Positions 31,518 to 40,590 are shown, numbered from the stretch's first letter. The stretch is DNA of 64,000 nucleotides from Ureibacillus sp. FSL W7-1570 (GCF_038593265.1 NZ_CP151979.1:186001-250000); one strand, 5' to 3'. Numbers and translations: made by a program. Notes: generated by a model from the letters alone, not told the origin.

Positions 31518-31556
31518 GTAGATAAAAGTGCGTGTTGTGCTTTTATTCTACTTTTT
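31518..31556 (+). terminator. Terminator-like hairpin between ylxP and rbfA
   Basis: GTAGATAAAAG and CTTTTATTCTAC pair with one bulge, followed by TTTTT. It ends ~15 nt before the rbfA ATG, with the rbfA SD (AGAGGTG) just after the T run, so it could also serve as an attenuator. Confidence 0.7.
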
Positions 31557-31571
31557 AAAAGAGGTGACAAT

Positions 31572-31922
31572 ATGTCTCTACGTGCAAATCGTGTTGCTGA
31601 ACAGATGAAAAAAGAATTGGGCGACATCATTGGCCGTAAATTGAAAGATCCCCGTGTGGGATTTGTAACCATAACAGCTGTTGAAGTCACTGGGGATCTT
31701 CAACAAGCGACAATTTATTTTACAACGTTAGGTACGGAAGAAGAGAAAGATGAAACGTTGAAAGCATTGGAAAAGGCGAAAGGTTTTATCCGTTCCGAAA
31801 TCGGTCATCGCATTCGCCTTCGAAGAACACCTGAAATCACATTCAAGTTTGATACATCGATCGAATATGGAAACAAAATCGAACAATTATTGCGCTCCAT
31901 CAAGGATACCGATGAAGCGTAA
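31572..31922 (+). CDS. rbfA: Ribosome-binding factor A
   Basis: Late 30S maturation factor, important for 16S 5'-end processing and cold growth. 116 aa with the family start [20 protein letters not shown] and [22 protein letters not shown]-like fold. It precedes truB as in related genomes. Confidence 0.97.
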   Translation: MSLRANRVAEQMKKELGDIIGRKLKDPRVGFVTITAVEVTGDLQQATIYFTTLGTEEEKDETLKALEKAKGFIRSEIGHRIRLRRTPEITFKFDTSIEYGNKIEQLLRSIKDTDEA

Positions 31923-31935
31923 ATATCCATATCGT

Positions 31936-31978
31936 AAAAAGCCTGCGACTGCATCCATCATGCAGGTGGGCTTTTTTT
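31936..31978 (+). terminator. Intrinsic terminator after rbfA
   Basis: AAAGCC/GGCTTT outer stem, internal loop, CTGCAT-CCATC-ATGCAG inner stem, then a 7-T run. truB begins 25 nt later, so some read-through or a closely spaced signal is needed to express it. Confidence 0.8.
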
Positions 31979-32002
31979 ATTGAAATTTTTGGGGGGATTC
32001 GA

Positions 32003-32914
32003 GTGGATGGTATTTTGCCATTATGGAAAGAAAGAGGTTTAACGAGCCACGACTGCGTGTTTCAACTTCGAAAAATATTGAAAACCAAAAAAATTGGACA
32101 TACCGGAACCCTTGATCCGGAAGTGGAAGGGGTTTTGCCAATTTGCATTGGACAAGCGACTAAAATATCTGAATATTTGATGGAGGCTGGCAAAACTTAC
32201 GAAGCGGAAGTGTCAATCGGACGTTCCACAACTACGGAAGATGCTGAAGGAGATACGGTGGAAGAAGATAGCAGTCATAAGAAAATTTCAAGGAAGCAAT
32301 TGCTTCAAGCGCTATCCCAATTGACCGGTGAAATTGAACAAATTCCCCCAATGTATTCAGCGGTGAAAGTGAATGGCATGAAACTTTATGAATATGCCCG
32401 GAAAGGGATTGAAGTTGAACGTCCTCGAAGAAAAGTGACCATTTACGAATTGGAGCTGCTCGATGATCGGGAAATGTTTGAAGGGCAAGAAATTAAGTTC
32501 AAAATACGGGTGAAGTGCAGCAAAGGCACGTATATCCGAACGCTGGCGGTACAAATCGGGGAACTGCTGGGCTACCCTAGCCATATGTCTTCCCTTGTGC
32601 GAACGGCTTCAGGGAGTTTTATGAAAAACGAGTGTGCCACAATCCGTGAAGTTGAAAATGCTGTGGAAGAAGGTACCATTGAACAGCTGATTCTTCCCAT
32701 TGAAAAAGCCCTATCTTCTTATCCATTCATTGAAATGGATGCATCCAATGAAAAGCAAATTTGTAATGGACAAATCTTAAAAGTCCATTCATTATTAAAA
32801 AAGAGCGGTAAAATTGTATTTACCCGCAACGGGAAGGCGATTGCTGTATATAGAGAACATCCGACAAAACCTGGGCTGATGAAACCAGATAAGATGTTTC
32901 CAAATAATCTTTAG
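32003..32914 (+). CDS. truB: tRNA pseudouridine-55 synthase TruB
   Basis: Makes pseudouridine at position 55 in the T loop of tRNAs. 303 aa from a GTG start. The catalytic Asp is in HTGTLDPEVEGVLPICIGQA; IPPMYSAVKVNGMKLYEYAR and CSKGTYIRTLA are also diagnostic. A C-terminal PUA-like domain follows. GGGGGG upstream may serve as the SD. Confidence 0.95.
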   Translation: MDGILPLWKERGLTSHDCVFQLRKILKTKKIGHTGTLDPEVEGVLPICIGQATKISEYLMEAGKTYEAEVSIGRSTTTEDAEGDTVEEDSSHKKISRKQLLQALSQLTGEIEQIPPMYSAVKVNGMKLYEYARKGIEVERPRRKVTIYELELLDDREMFEGQEIKFKIRVKCSKGTYIRTLAVQIGELLGYPSHMSSLVRTASGSFMKNECATIREVENAVEEGTIEQLILPIEKALSSYPFIEMDASNEKQICNGQILKVHSLLKKSGKIVFTRNGKAIAVYREHPTKPGLMKPDKMFPNNL

Positions 32915-32926
32915 GAGGCCACATGA

Positions 32927-33883
32927 ATGAAGGTAATTCATTTAAAATATCCGTACCAATTAGATAAAGTGGATCCTTCCACTTCCTATTCCCTGGCAGT
33001 CGGTTTTTTTGATGGCGTACATAGGGGACATCAAGCGGTGATCCGTGCCGCAATGGAAAAAGCGAGAGAAATCAATGTCAAAAGTGCTGTGATGACCTTT
33101 GATCCCCATCCTTCGATCGTATTAGGGAAAAGCAATGAAAAAATCTTTTACATTACCCCTCTTCATCAAAAGTTGGAAATCTTGGAAGAATTGGGTGTCG
33201 ATACGACATTTGTGGTGCAATTTACCTCCGACTTTGCAAAGCTTTCACCGGAAGAGTTCATCCAACATTTTATTCGGGATTTGAATGTGAAACATGTCAC
33301 GGCCGGTTTTGATTTTTCCTTTGGCGCTTTCGGGAAAGGAAATATGGAATTGATGAAGGAACTTTCCCGCGGGGATTTCGGTGTGACGGTAGTGGAAAAG
33401 CAGGTGGAAGGTGGAGAAAAAATTTCATCGACCCGCATTCGTGAGAGTCTGCGCGAGGGGGATATGGAAACCGTTCATCATTTTTTAGGCCGTCCTTACC
33501 AACTCCAAGGCATTGTGGTTCAAGGAGATAAACGGGGCCGTACCATCGGTTTCCCAACGGCCAATATCCAGCCAAAGGAAGGCGGCTTTATTCCGAAAAA
33601 TGGTGTGTATGCAGTGAAAATATTGGTGCAAAACCAATTATTCGATGGGGTCTGCAACGTGGGATATAAACCGACATTCAAAAATCCCGATGAAAAGCAA
33701 TTAACAATCGAAGTCCATATTTTGGATTTCCACAAAAATATTTATGGTGAAGAAGTGAAAGTTTATTGGTATAAGCGGCTCCGGGACGAACAAAAATTTG
33801 ATGGCATCGAATCGCTGAAAGCCCAAATCAACCGCGATAAGGAGCAGGCGATTGAATATTTTTCAAATAAATCATTTGCCTAA
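32927..33883 (+). CDS. ribF: Bifunctional riboflavin kinase/FAD synthetase
   Basis: Converts riboflavin to FMN and FAD. 318 aa. The N-terminal FAD-synthetase domain has GFFDGVHRGHQAV and SSTRIRESL; the C-terminal flavokinase domain has GRTIGFPTANIQP and NGVYAVKI. B. subtilis calls it ribC. AGGAGG lies 10 nt upstream. The rpsO promoter begins within its last codons. Confidence 0.96.
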   Translation: MKVIHLKYPYQLDKVDPSTSYSLAVGFFDGVHRGHQAVIRAAMEKAREINVKSAVMTFDPHPSIVLGKSNEKIFYITPLHQKLEILEELGVDTTFVVQFTSDFAKLSPEEFIQHFIRDLNVKHVTAGFDFSFGAFGKGNMELMKELSRGDFGVTVVEKQVEGGEKISSTRIRESLREGDMETVHHFLGRPYQLQGIVVQGDKRGRTIGFPTANIQPKEGGFIPKNGVYAVKILVQNQLFDGVCNVGYKPTFKNPDEKQLTIEVHILDFHKNIYGEEVKVYWYKRLRDEQKFDGIESLKAQINRDKEQAIEYFSNKSFA

Positions 33884-33904
33884 ACATTTGAACTATGATA
33901 ATAT
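33876..33904 (+). promoter_or_regulatory. Sigma-A-type promoter of rpsO
   Basis: -35 TTGCCT (33876-33881, overlapping the ribF end), 17-nt spacer, -10 TAATAT (33899-33904). Confidence 0.6.
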
Positions 33905-33910
33905 CTCTTA

Positions 33911-34003
33911 GTGTACAAAATTGTACATTCCTTAGCTCGGCATACCGAAGCTCCAACGGTTGACTGTGCTAAAGGAGTAATCAAAAAATAGGAGGAAAAC
34001 AAA
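33911..34003 (+). promoter_or_regulatory. Putative S15 autoregulatory leader of rpsO
   Basis: The leader folds as a three-way junction. An outer stem TCCTTAGC/GCTAAAGGA (33929-33936 with 33968-33976) encloses CTCGG-CATA-CCGAAG and a second arm around CAAC-G-GTTG. Upstream is a separate hairpin TGTACA-AAAT-TGTACA. A three-way-junction S15-binding leader is known before rpsO in Geobacillus-type Bacillales; the correspondence here is by structure and position only. Confidence 0.65.
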
Positions 34004-34273
34004 ATGGCTATTTCAAAAGAACGCAAAAATGAAATCATTAAACAATTCCAAACTCATGAAGGAGATACTGGTTCTCCAGAAGTGCAAATCGCAATTTTAA
34101 CAGAAGAAATCAACGTATTAAACGAACACTTATCTGTTCATAAAAAAGACTTCCATTCCCAACGCGGACTTCTTAAAAAAGTAGGTCATCGCCGTCATTT
34201 ATTGAAATATTTACGTGAAAAAGACGTTCAACGTTATCGTACATTAATTGAAAAATTAGGTCTTCGTCGATAA
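34004..34273 (+). CDS. rpsO: 30S ribosomal protein uS15
   Basis: 89 aa, the standard length. Binds the 16S central-domain three-way junction early in 30S assembly. Motifs: [38 protein letters not shown] and [21 protein letters not shown] strong SD (ATAGGAGG) precedes it. It may also repress its own translation through the leader. Confidence 0.98.
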   Translation: MAISKERKNEIIKQFQTHEGDTGSPEVQIAILTEEINVLNEHLSVHKKDFHSQRGLLKKVGHRRHLLKYLREKDVQRYRTLIEKLGLRR

Positions 34274-34277
34274 TCAG

Positions 34278-34302
34278 AAAGCGGGATTTTCCCGCTTTTT
34301 AT
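34278..34302 (+). terminator. Intrinsic terminator after rpsO
   Basis: AAAGCGGGA-TTT-TCCCGCTTTTT, a 9-bp stem with a T run. Confidence 0.9.
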
Positions 34303-34389
34303 TTATCCAAAAAACAGTTTCCAGTGAGTAACAAATAAAGTAAAATTACCATAATTTAATTGAAAATGTTTAGCATAGAAAATGCTTTT

Positions 34390-34418
34390 TTGATACACTT
34401 ACTAATGGTATATAAATA
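34390..34418 (+). promoter_or_regulatory. Candidate promoter of pnp
   Basis: -35 TTGATA (34390-34395), 17-nt spacer, -10 TAAATA (34413-34418), 40 nt before the pnp ATG. Confidence 0.5.
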
Positions 34419-34457
34419 ATGGTGGCGTATGTCCCCAAGAAGAAAGGAGATCAATAC

Positions 34458-36581
34458 ATGACCGAAAAGAAGGTTTATCGCTATGATTGGGCCGGCCGTC
34501 CTTTAATCATTGAAGTCGGACAATTGGCCAAACAAGCGAATGGCGCTGTGCTTGTCCGTTATGGAGATTCGGCCGTTCTATGTACTGCGACGATGTCAAA
34601 AGAAGCAAAGGCATTGGATTTCTTCCCACTGACAGTCAACTATGAAGAACGTTTATACGCTGCAGGTAAAATTCCAGGAGGATTCATTAAACGGGAAGGA
34701 CGTCCATCCGAACATGCCATCCTGGTATCCCGATTGATTGACCGTCCGATTCGTCCAATGTTCCCGGATGGATTCCGCAATGAAGTACAAGTTGTTTCCA
34801 TCGTAATGTCTTCCGATCCGGATTGTCCGACAGAAATGGCGGCATTGGTCGGTTCATCATTGGCGCTTTCCATTTCGGATATTCCATTCAATGGACCAAT
34901 TGCCGGTGTGAATGTCGGCTATGTGGATGGTAAATTTGTCATCAACCCGGATGTGGCGCAATCAGAAAAAAGTACAATCCACTTGTCGGTTGCTGGAAAT
35001 AAAGATGCCATCAACATGGTGGAAGCCGGAGCATTGGAAGTGCCTGAAGAAATCATGCTGGAAGCGATTATGTTTGGCCATGAAGAAATTAAAAAATTGA
35101 TCGCGTTCCAAGAACAAATTGTGGCGGAAGTCGGAAAAGAAAAAATTGAAGTGGAATTGTTTGAAGTGGATGAAGAAATTGAAAAAGCGGTACGGGAAAT
35201 GTGCGAACAAGATATGATTGCCGCTATTCAAACGGTCGAAAAATTGGCCCGCGAAGAAGCAATCGAGGCTGTGAAACAGCGTGTGGTTGCCCATTATGAA
35301 GAACAAGAAGCCGAAGAAGAAACATTGAAACATGTGAATATCGTATTAGAAAAAATAGTCAAAGAAGAAGTCCGCAGATTGATTACAGAAGAAAAAATCC
35401 GGCCGGATGGACGGAAAGTGAACGAAATCCGCCCGCTTTCATCCGAAGTCGGTTTATTGCAACGGGCTCATGGTTCAGGGTTATTTACCCGCGGTCAAAC
35501 GCAAGTGCTTTCCATTTGTACGTTAGGACCATTAGGCGATGTGCAAATTATTGACGGATTAGGTTTGGAAGAATCAAAACGTTTTATGCACCATTACAAC
35601 TTCCCTCCATTCTCCGTTGGGGAAACTGGTCCGATGCGTGGTCCGGGACGCCGGGAAATTGGTCACGGTGCCCTTGGGGAAAGAGCATTGCTTGCTGTCA
35701 TCCCGGATGAAAAAGAGTTCCCATATGCCATCCGTTGCGTATCTGAAGTATTGGAGTCCAACGGTTCCACATCCCAAGCTTCAATCTGTGCAAGTACACT
35801 TGCCATGATGGACGCTGGTGTGCCAATCAAAGCGCCTGTTGCGGGAATTGCGATGGGACTTGTGAAAAAAGGCGATTATTACACAATATTAACGGATATC
35901 CAAGGAATTGAAGACCATCTTGGTGATATGGACTTTAAAGTGGCTGGTACTGAAAAAGGTGTAACAGCACTGCAAATGGACATTAAAATTGATGGCCTAT
36001 CCCGTGAAATTTTGGAAGAAGCGCTCATGCAAGCAAGAGAAGGCCGCATGATTATCTTGGAGCATATGAAACAAACGCTTGCCGAACCGCGCAAACAACT
36101 TTCAAAATATGCGCCTAAAATCATTTCCATCAAAATCAATCCGGAAAAAATTCGCGATGTTATCGGTTCCGGTGGAAAAACAATTAACCGGATTATCGAT
36201 GAAACCGGCGTAAAAATAGATACGGAACAGGACGGAACAATTTACATCTGCTCACCGAATGAAGAAATGAACCAACGTGCCAAAGAGATCATCGAGGATA
36301 TCGTACGTGAAGCAAAAGTGGGAGAATATTATTTGGCAACGGTTAAACGTATTGAAAAATTCGGTGCATTCTGCGAAATCTTGCCAGGAAAAGATGGACT
36401 ATTGCATATTTCCGAAATTCAGGAAGAACGCACGAACAAAGTGGAAGATGTGTTGAAAGTTGGAGATAAAGTTCTTGTAAAAGTCATCGACATCGATGAT
36501 CAAGGACGAATCAATCTGTCCAGAAAAGTCGTTTTAAAAGAGGACAGGGAACGGGCAAAACAAAATTCGAATAATCGTTAA
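34458..36581 (+). CDS. pnp: Polyribonucleotide nucleotidyltransferase (PNPase)
   Basis: 3'-5' phosphorolytic exoribonuclease of mRNA decay. The ATG at 34458 follows AAAGGAGA and gives 707 aa. Two RNase PH domains flank a helical linker (the second contains [17 protein letters not shown] and [20 protein letters not shown]). KH ([20 protein letters not shown]) and S1 ([20 protein letters not shown]) domains end the protein. An upstream in-frame start at 34419 is unlikely. Rny and the RNase J2-like protein in this window are its usual degradation partners. Confidence 0.98.
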   Translation: MTEKKVYRYDWAGRPLIIEVGQLAKQANGAVLVRYGDSAVLCTATMSKEAKALDFFPLTVNYEERLYAAGKIPGGFIKREGRPSEHAILVSRLIDRPIRPMFPDGFRNEVQVVSIVMSSDPDCPTEMAALVGSSLALSISDIPFNGPIAGVNVGYVDGKFVINPDVAQSEKSTIHLSVAGNKDAINMVEAGALEVPEEIMLEAIMFGHEEIKKLIAFQEQIVAEVGKEKIEVELFEVDEEIEKAVREMCEQDMIAAIQTVEKLAREEAIEAVKQRVVAHYEEQEAEEETLKHVNIVLEKIVKEEVRRLITEEKIRPDGRKVNEIRPLSSEVGLLQRAHGSGLFTRGQTQVLSICTLGPLGDVQIIDGLGLEESKRFMHHYNFPPFSVGETGPMRGPGRREIGHGALGERALLAVIPDEKEFPYAIRCVSEVLESNGSTSQASICASTLAMMDAGVPIKAPVAGIAMGLVKKGDYYTILTDIQGIEDHLGDMDFKVAGTEKGVTALQMDIKIDGLSREILEEALMQAREGRMIILEHMKQTLAEPRKQLSKYAPKIISIKINPEKIRDVIGSGGKTINRIIDETGVKIDTEQDGTIYICSPNEEMNQRAKEIIEDIVREAKVGEYYLATVKRIEKFGAFCEILPGKDGLLHISEIQEERTNKVEDVLKVGDKVLVKVIDIDDQGRINLSRKVVLKEDRERAKQNSNNR

Positions 36582-36588
36582 GATGATG

Positions 36589-36623
36589 AGAGGTTGTAAG
36601 AAAGGAGAACAACCTCTTTTTAA
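36589..36623 (+). terminator. Intrinsic terminator after pnp
   Basis: AGAGGTTGT, ~11-nt loop, ACAACCTCTTTTT. The B. subtilis ylxY gene that normally follows pnp is absent; the next 110 nt contain no ORF. Confidence 0.85.
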
Positions 36624-36736
36624 TTTGTCCAATGGCCATGCCTTTGAGTGAATCAAAAAACTTTTCATCTTCTTTAATATTTTGTAAAGTAAGAGTAGTT
36701 TCGAAGGAAAAGGTTGAAATAGAAAGAGGTTGAACA

Positions 36737-37990
36737 TTGGTTAACGTTTACACTTGCCAAAATGGCTTAAGAATTGTTTATGAGCATGTTCCATACGTGC
36801 GTTCGATTTCTGTGGGCATTTGGGTGGGGGCAGGTTCCCGTTTTGAATTGCCTGAAGAAAATGGAATCACCCACTTTATTGAACATATGCTTTTTAAAGG
36901 AACAGCCACCCGTTCGGCAAGACAGATAGCGGAGGAGTTTGATCGCATCGGCGGAGAGCTGAATGCATTCACAACAAAAGAAAATACATGTTATTATGCG
37001 AAAGTGTTGGACCATCATGGAAAATTGGCCATTGACATATTGGCGGATATGTTTTTCAATTCCGTTTTTGAAAAAAGTGAATTGGAAAAGGAACGGCAAG
37101 TCGTTTTAGAGGAAATTTTAATGAGCGAAGATGCGCCGGATGATGATATCCATGAACGTTTATGGAGAGTCATGTATCCGAACGATTCATTGGGACTTCC
37201 CATTTTGGGGACGAAAGAAACCCTTCAAACCTTCAATCGGGAGCTCATTCTAACCTATATGGAGAAACACTATTATCCAAAAAATGTCGTTGTATCCCTT
37301 GCCGGGAATATATCGAAGGAATTGCTCTTACATATTGAATCATTGTTTGGACAATTTGAACCGTCAGAAAAAGCCGTACCGATGCAATTGACGGATCCGG
37401 CCTTCCACTCAGGACGTTTCATCAAGGAAAGGGATGTGGAGCAGTCCCATCTTGCCATGAGTTATCCTGGCATCAGCGTCAAAGATTCCGATTATTATAG
37501 CTTCATCGCGCTGAATAATATAATTGGAGGCAACATGTCCTCCCGTCTGTTCCAAGAAGTGAGGGAGGAAAAGGGATTGGCTTACACCATTTACTCCTAT
37601 CCTTCCTGTTACATGGATGTTGGGGCGATCACCATATACGGCAGCACCAACAATCAGCAATTGTCCCTGTTGCATGAAACGATTCTAGGGGCAATTGAAA
37701 AAATCAAAACAGAAGGTGTGACACCGAAAGAGCTTGAGAACGGAAAAGAGCAGCTGAAAGCGAGTTTCCTGCTCAATATGGAGAGCATGACAAACCGTAT
37801 GACCCGAAACGGGAAAAACGAGTTGATTTTTGGCCGTCATTTGCCGGTGGATGAAATTCTTCAAAAGATTGATGGCATTTCACTGGATTCGGTACAGAAA
37901 CTGATCGGTAAGATTTTTTCCGTTGAACCGGCAGTGGCCATCATCGGGCAGGATGTCCAAAATTATCAACGAAAAATGGTAAATGCATGA
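36737..37990 (+). CDS. mlpA: M16-family zinc protease MlpA (YmxG)
   Basis: 417 aa from a TTG start 7 nt after AGAAAGAGG. The inverted zinc motif HxxEH appears as HFIEHMLFKGT near residue 50, with the distal Glu in the EKERQVVLEEILMSED region, so it is probably an active peptidase. The C-terminal half has the R/Y region typical of M16 (LFQEVREEKGLAYTIYSY). It is the last syntenic gene before the intron/ABC insert; in B. subtilis ymxH follows directly. Confidence 0.93.
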   Translation: MVNVYTCQNGLRIVYEHVPYVRSISVGIWVGAGSRFELPEENGITHFIEHMLFKGTATRSARQIAEEFDRIGGELNAFTTKENTCYYAKVLDHHGKLAIDILADMFFNSVFEKSELEKERQVVLEEILMSEDAPDDDIHERLWRVMYPNDSLGLPILGTKETLQTFNRELILTYMEKHYYPKNVVVSLAGNISKELLLHIESLFGQFEPSEKAVPMQLTDPAFHSGRFIKERDVEQSHLAMSYPGISVKDSDYYSFIALNNIIGGNMSSRLFQEVREEKGLAYTIYSYPSCYMDVGAITIYGSTNNQQLSLLHETILGAIEKIKTEGVTPKELENGKEQLKASFLLNMESMTNRMTRNGKNELIFGRHLPVDEILQKIDGISLDSVQKLIGKIFSVEPAVAIIGQDVQNYQRKMVNA

Positions 37991-37996
37991 AGAAAA

Positions 37997-38032
37997 AACG
38001 AGCAAGGGAAAACGTCCTCTGCTCGTTTTTTT
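37997..38032 (+). terminator. mlpA terminator, probably bidirectional
   Basis: AACGAGCA (37997-38004) and TGCTCGTT (38020-38027), flanked by an A-run on the left and TTTTTTT on the right, so it can work on both strands. The group II intron starts 2 nt after the T run. Confidence 0.9.
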
Positions 38033-38033
38033 A

Positions 38034-38673
38034 GTGCGCCTGGCATGGGTGTAATCTATAGGGTGTAAGTCCCGAACTGTGAAGGCAGAAGTAACAGTTA
38101 GCTTAACGCAAGGGTGTCCGTGGTGACGCGGAATCTGAAGGAAGCGAGCGGCAAACTTCCGGTCTGAGGAACACGAACTTCATATAAGGCTAGGTATCAT
38201 TGGATGAGTTTGCTAAACAAAACAAAGTCCTTTCTGCCAAAGGTGGTACAGAGTAAATGAAGCAGATAGATGGAAGGAAAGATTACATTCTTACCCGGGG
38301 AGGTCTGGCGGATATGTGAAGTACGCTTCATAACCTACTTAGTGATAAGTAGCTGAACCGTCAGAAGTCAGCAGAGGTCATAGTATTAGTTGGTTTAGAA
38401 CTACTAAGAAGGACCGAACAATTAAGAGAGAATAGCCCTTGGCATTCAGTGAGTCATGATGAACACAGAAAACGTAGTACCTCACTTGAGGAAGGAAGCG
38501 GTGAATCCCGTGGGAGACCTCTTGGAGGGTGGAGTGACCACTGGCATAAAGAGAACAGCTATTCACGGAAGTTATAAAGACTTGCGTCAATCATCTTAAT
38601 TGAACCGCCGTATACGGAACCGTACGTACGGTGGTGTGAGAGGACGGGAGTTAATCGCTCCCTCCTACTCGAT
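38034..38673 (+). mobile_element. Group IIC intron lacking a reverse transcriptase (O.i.I1-like)
   Basis: A ~640-nt ribozyme without an intact intron protein. The 5' end is GTGCGCCTGGCATGGGTG; domain I contains CCCGAACTGTGAAGGCAGAA and GGTCTGAGGAACACGAACTT; GTCAGAAGTCAGCAGAGGTC marks the domain III area. Domain V starts near 38601 (GAACCGCCGTATACGG, with CGC in place of AGC as in class C, then CGTACGTACGGTGGTG), and domain VI ends CTCCTACTCGAT. From memory it closely resembles the Oceanobacillus iheyensis IIC intron. Domain IV (about 38425-38600) holds only short ORFs, none with RT motifs. The 3' boundary is good to 1-2 nt. Confidence 0.92.
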
Positions 38674-38675
38674 TG

Positions 38676-39302
38676 TTAAAATTCCTTTTTCTCCAAAATG
38701 TAGGTGGAAAGTTTATAAGATAAATAGAAAAGAATTGCAGAAACCGGCAAAGAAATAAGACTCAATATATCCAAAATTTCAAAAAACCGTACACTCCAAT
38801 TCCCATTGGATAAAATATTTGTAGCGATAATTGGGATGAATATAGCAGCTAGTATCAAAATGCGCCCCTTTTGGATTCCGTATTTAATGGTTGCTGGAAT
38901 CGTTAGGCCCAACATAATCAGCAAGCTGGAGGCGACAATAGATAAAACCTTCAAAAATTCATTCATCTCAATAGCTGCTCCGGACATCTCGTTCGTAATC
39001 AGAAATACTGGAAAGATAATCAAGAGCATGAATAACAGCAAAATTAAGCTCAATATATATTTGCTTTTTACAATATCGGCTTTTTTCACCGGCATCGTAT
39101 AGACATAACGATACCAATTGCTTGTTTCGTCATAGGCAAGTAAGGTGTTAATTTGTGTAATACATAAAACGGTTAGAAAAATCATCAGCATTCCAGGATC
39201 TCCAAAAAAGAAAGAGGCGAAGAAAAATAACAATGTTAAAGTGAAGATTAAGTTCTTTTGATTGAACATTAAATACAAATCTTTCAAAATAAGTGCCCTC
39301 AT
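38676..39302 (-). CDS. ABC-2 type transporter permease
   Basis: 208 aa with six predicted membrane helices and little else; short cytoplasmic loops include YDETSNWYRYVYTMPVKKAD, typical of small ABC-2 permeases of the PmtB/YtrC-like kind. It starts inside the ATPase stop (4-nt overlap) and is the last gene of a GntR-ATPase-permease operon. The substrate is unknown; relatives export peptides or toxic compounds. Its stop codon lies only 2-3 nt from the intron 3' end. Confidence 0.88.
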   Translation of the reverse strand: MRALILKDLYLMFNQKNLIFTLTLLFFFASFFFGDPGMLMIFLTVLCITQINTLLAYDETSNWYRYVYTMPVKKADIVKSKYILSLILLLFMLLIIFPVFLITNEMSGAAIEMNEFLKVLSIVASSLLIMLGLTIPATIKYGIQKGRILILAAIFIPIIATNILSNGNWSVRFFEILDILSLISLPVSAILFYLSYKLSTYILEKKEF

Positions 39303-40147
39303 GGTTGAACCCCTTTCACGAAAAATAACATGATCTCTTCAATGGACGGCTTATCAAGTGTAAAGGCGCTGTTTACTTCTTTGCGATCCACTAAAATCTC
39401 GACGCCAAAAGCGTTTTTTTGCATACGCACTTTTGCGTGTTCCGGCAGTTCCATCGATTGCTCGGCTGTTCCTTTCCAAATCCCGTAATTATACAACAGT
39501 TCATCTTTATTTTTGCTGAAGACAATTTTCCCCTCATGAATAAAAGTGATATAATCGGCGATTTTTTCCAAATCGGATGTGATGTGGGTGGAGAATAAAA
39601 TGCTGTTGTCCTCGTCCTGAATAAACTCCATGAACAAATCAAGAATTTCATCCCGCACAATCGGGTCAAGTCCGCTTGTCGGTTCATCCAATATCAGCAA
39701 TTTCGGATGGTGGGCCAAAGCCATGGCAATGGACAGTTTCATCCGCATCCCACGGGAAAGCTGTTTAACCGGTTTTTTGAAAGGGACTTTAAATCGTTTT
39801 AATAGTTCAACGTAGAAGTTTTCATCCCAACGGTTGAAGATTTTTTCAAAGATGTTGTTGATTTGGGTTGGATTCAAAATGTCCGGTACGTAAAGGTCAT
39901 CAAAGACAACGCCGATCTGTTCTTTGATTTCCGTTTCATGTTCAACATGGTCGAGCCCGAAAATTTTGATTTCCCCCTGCTCTTTTTTCAATAAATTTAA
40001 AAGGCATTTAATGGTTGTTGTTTTACCGGCACCGTTTTCCCCTACAAATCCCATAATGGTTCCTTTTGGCAATTGAAAAGTAACATTTTCCAATTGGAAT
40101 TGGGAAAACCTCTTACTTAAATTGCGCACTTCAATTGCATTCGTCAT
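39299..40147 (-). CDS. ABC transporter ATP-binding protein
   Basis: 282 aa. Walker A is GENGAGKTTTIKCLLNLL, the signature is LSRGMRMKLSIAMALAHHPK and Walker B is LLILDEPTSGLDP, followed by the H-loop STHITSDLEKIADY. The LSRGM signature is typical of the YtrB/PmtA type. A ~70-residue C-terminal extension follows the NBD. It overlaps the GntR gene and the permease by 4 nt each. Confidence 0.93.
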   Translation of the reverse strand: MTNAIEVRNLSKRFSQFQLENVTFQLPKGTIMGFVGENGAGKTTTIKCLLNLLKKEQGEIKIFGLDHVEHETEIKEQIGVVFDDLYVPDILNPTQINNIFEKIFNRWDENFYVELLKRFKVPFKKPVKQLSRGMRMKLSIAMALAHHPKLLILDEPTSGLDPIVRDEILDLFMEFIQDEDNSILFSTHITSDLEKIADYITFIHEGKIVFSKNKDELLYNYGIWKGTAEQSMELPEHAKVRMQKNAFGVEILVDRKEVNSAFTLDKPSIEEIMLFFVKGVQP

Positions 40148-40524
40148 TCCAATTCCTCCTCCACTAACATTGAAAGTAAATCAATCAGTTCTTTTCCCTC
40201 GATTCCTGCAAGCTTTGCGATTTGAACGGCTTTAGATAAGTGCTCCTCCACCTGGCGAAGCAATTCTTCCCGCAAGAATTCCTGATTCCGTTCCGCGACG
40301 AAGCTGCCTTTTCCCGCAAAAGTGACGATAAATCCATCCCGCTCCAAATCGGAATAGGCCCTTTTTGTCGTCATCACGCTGATTTTCAATTCTTTTGCCA
40401 GGCTGCGGATGGAAGGGAGGGAATCACCCGGCTTCAATTTTCCTGTGATGATTGCTTGTTTTATTTGTTCTGTAATTTGTTCATAAATCGGTTTTTCCGA
40501 TGCGTTGCTCAGTTTGATGTCCAC
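40144..40524 (-). CDS. GntR-family repressor, YtrA subfamily
   Basis: 126 aa from a GTG at 40524 that follows GGTGGTG; the longer ATG-started frame would run through the promoter. The winged helix is at residues ~10-70 (KPIYEQITEQIKQAIITGKL, SLPSIRSLAKELKISVMTTK, GKGSFVAE). A short helical C-terminal tail fits YtrA-type regulators. It is first in the operon and most likely binds the palindrome over its own -10. Confidence 0.92.
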   Translation of the reverse strand: MDIKLSNASEKPIYEQITEQIKQAIITGKLKPGDSLPSIRSLAKELKISVMTTKRAYSDLERDGFIVTFAGKGSFVAERNQEFLREELLRQVEEHLSKAVQIAKLAGIEGKELIDLLSMLVEEELE

Positions 40525-40549
40525 AAAGTCACCACCATTCGGATGCATA

Positions 40550-40590
40550 ACTGTATATATACAGTATATACAGTTAGAACAGAATGTCAA
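40550..40590 (-). promoter_or_regulatory. Promoter and palindromic operator of the GntR-ABC operon
   Basis: On the minus strand: -35 TTGACA (40590-40585), 16-nt spacer, -10 TATACT (40568-40563). A perfect 16-bp palindrome ACTGTATATATACAGT (40550-40565) overlaps the -10, and a further half-site TATACAGT lies beside it. This is the arrangement expected for autorepression by a GntR/YtrA protein. Confidence 0.8.

Noticed and set aside
33884-34003. FMN riboswitch linked to ribF
   Set aside because: The element lies after ribF and before rpsO, and the conserved FMN-element sequences are absent; the fold fits an S15 leader better.
38450-38600. A ~46-codon ORF inside intron domain IV as a remnant of the intron protein
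   Set aside because: Its translation shows no RT, maturase or endonuclease motif that I can recognise, so it cannot be supported as a gene or pseudogene.
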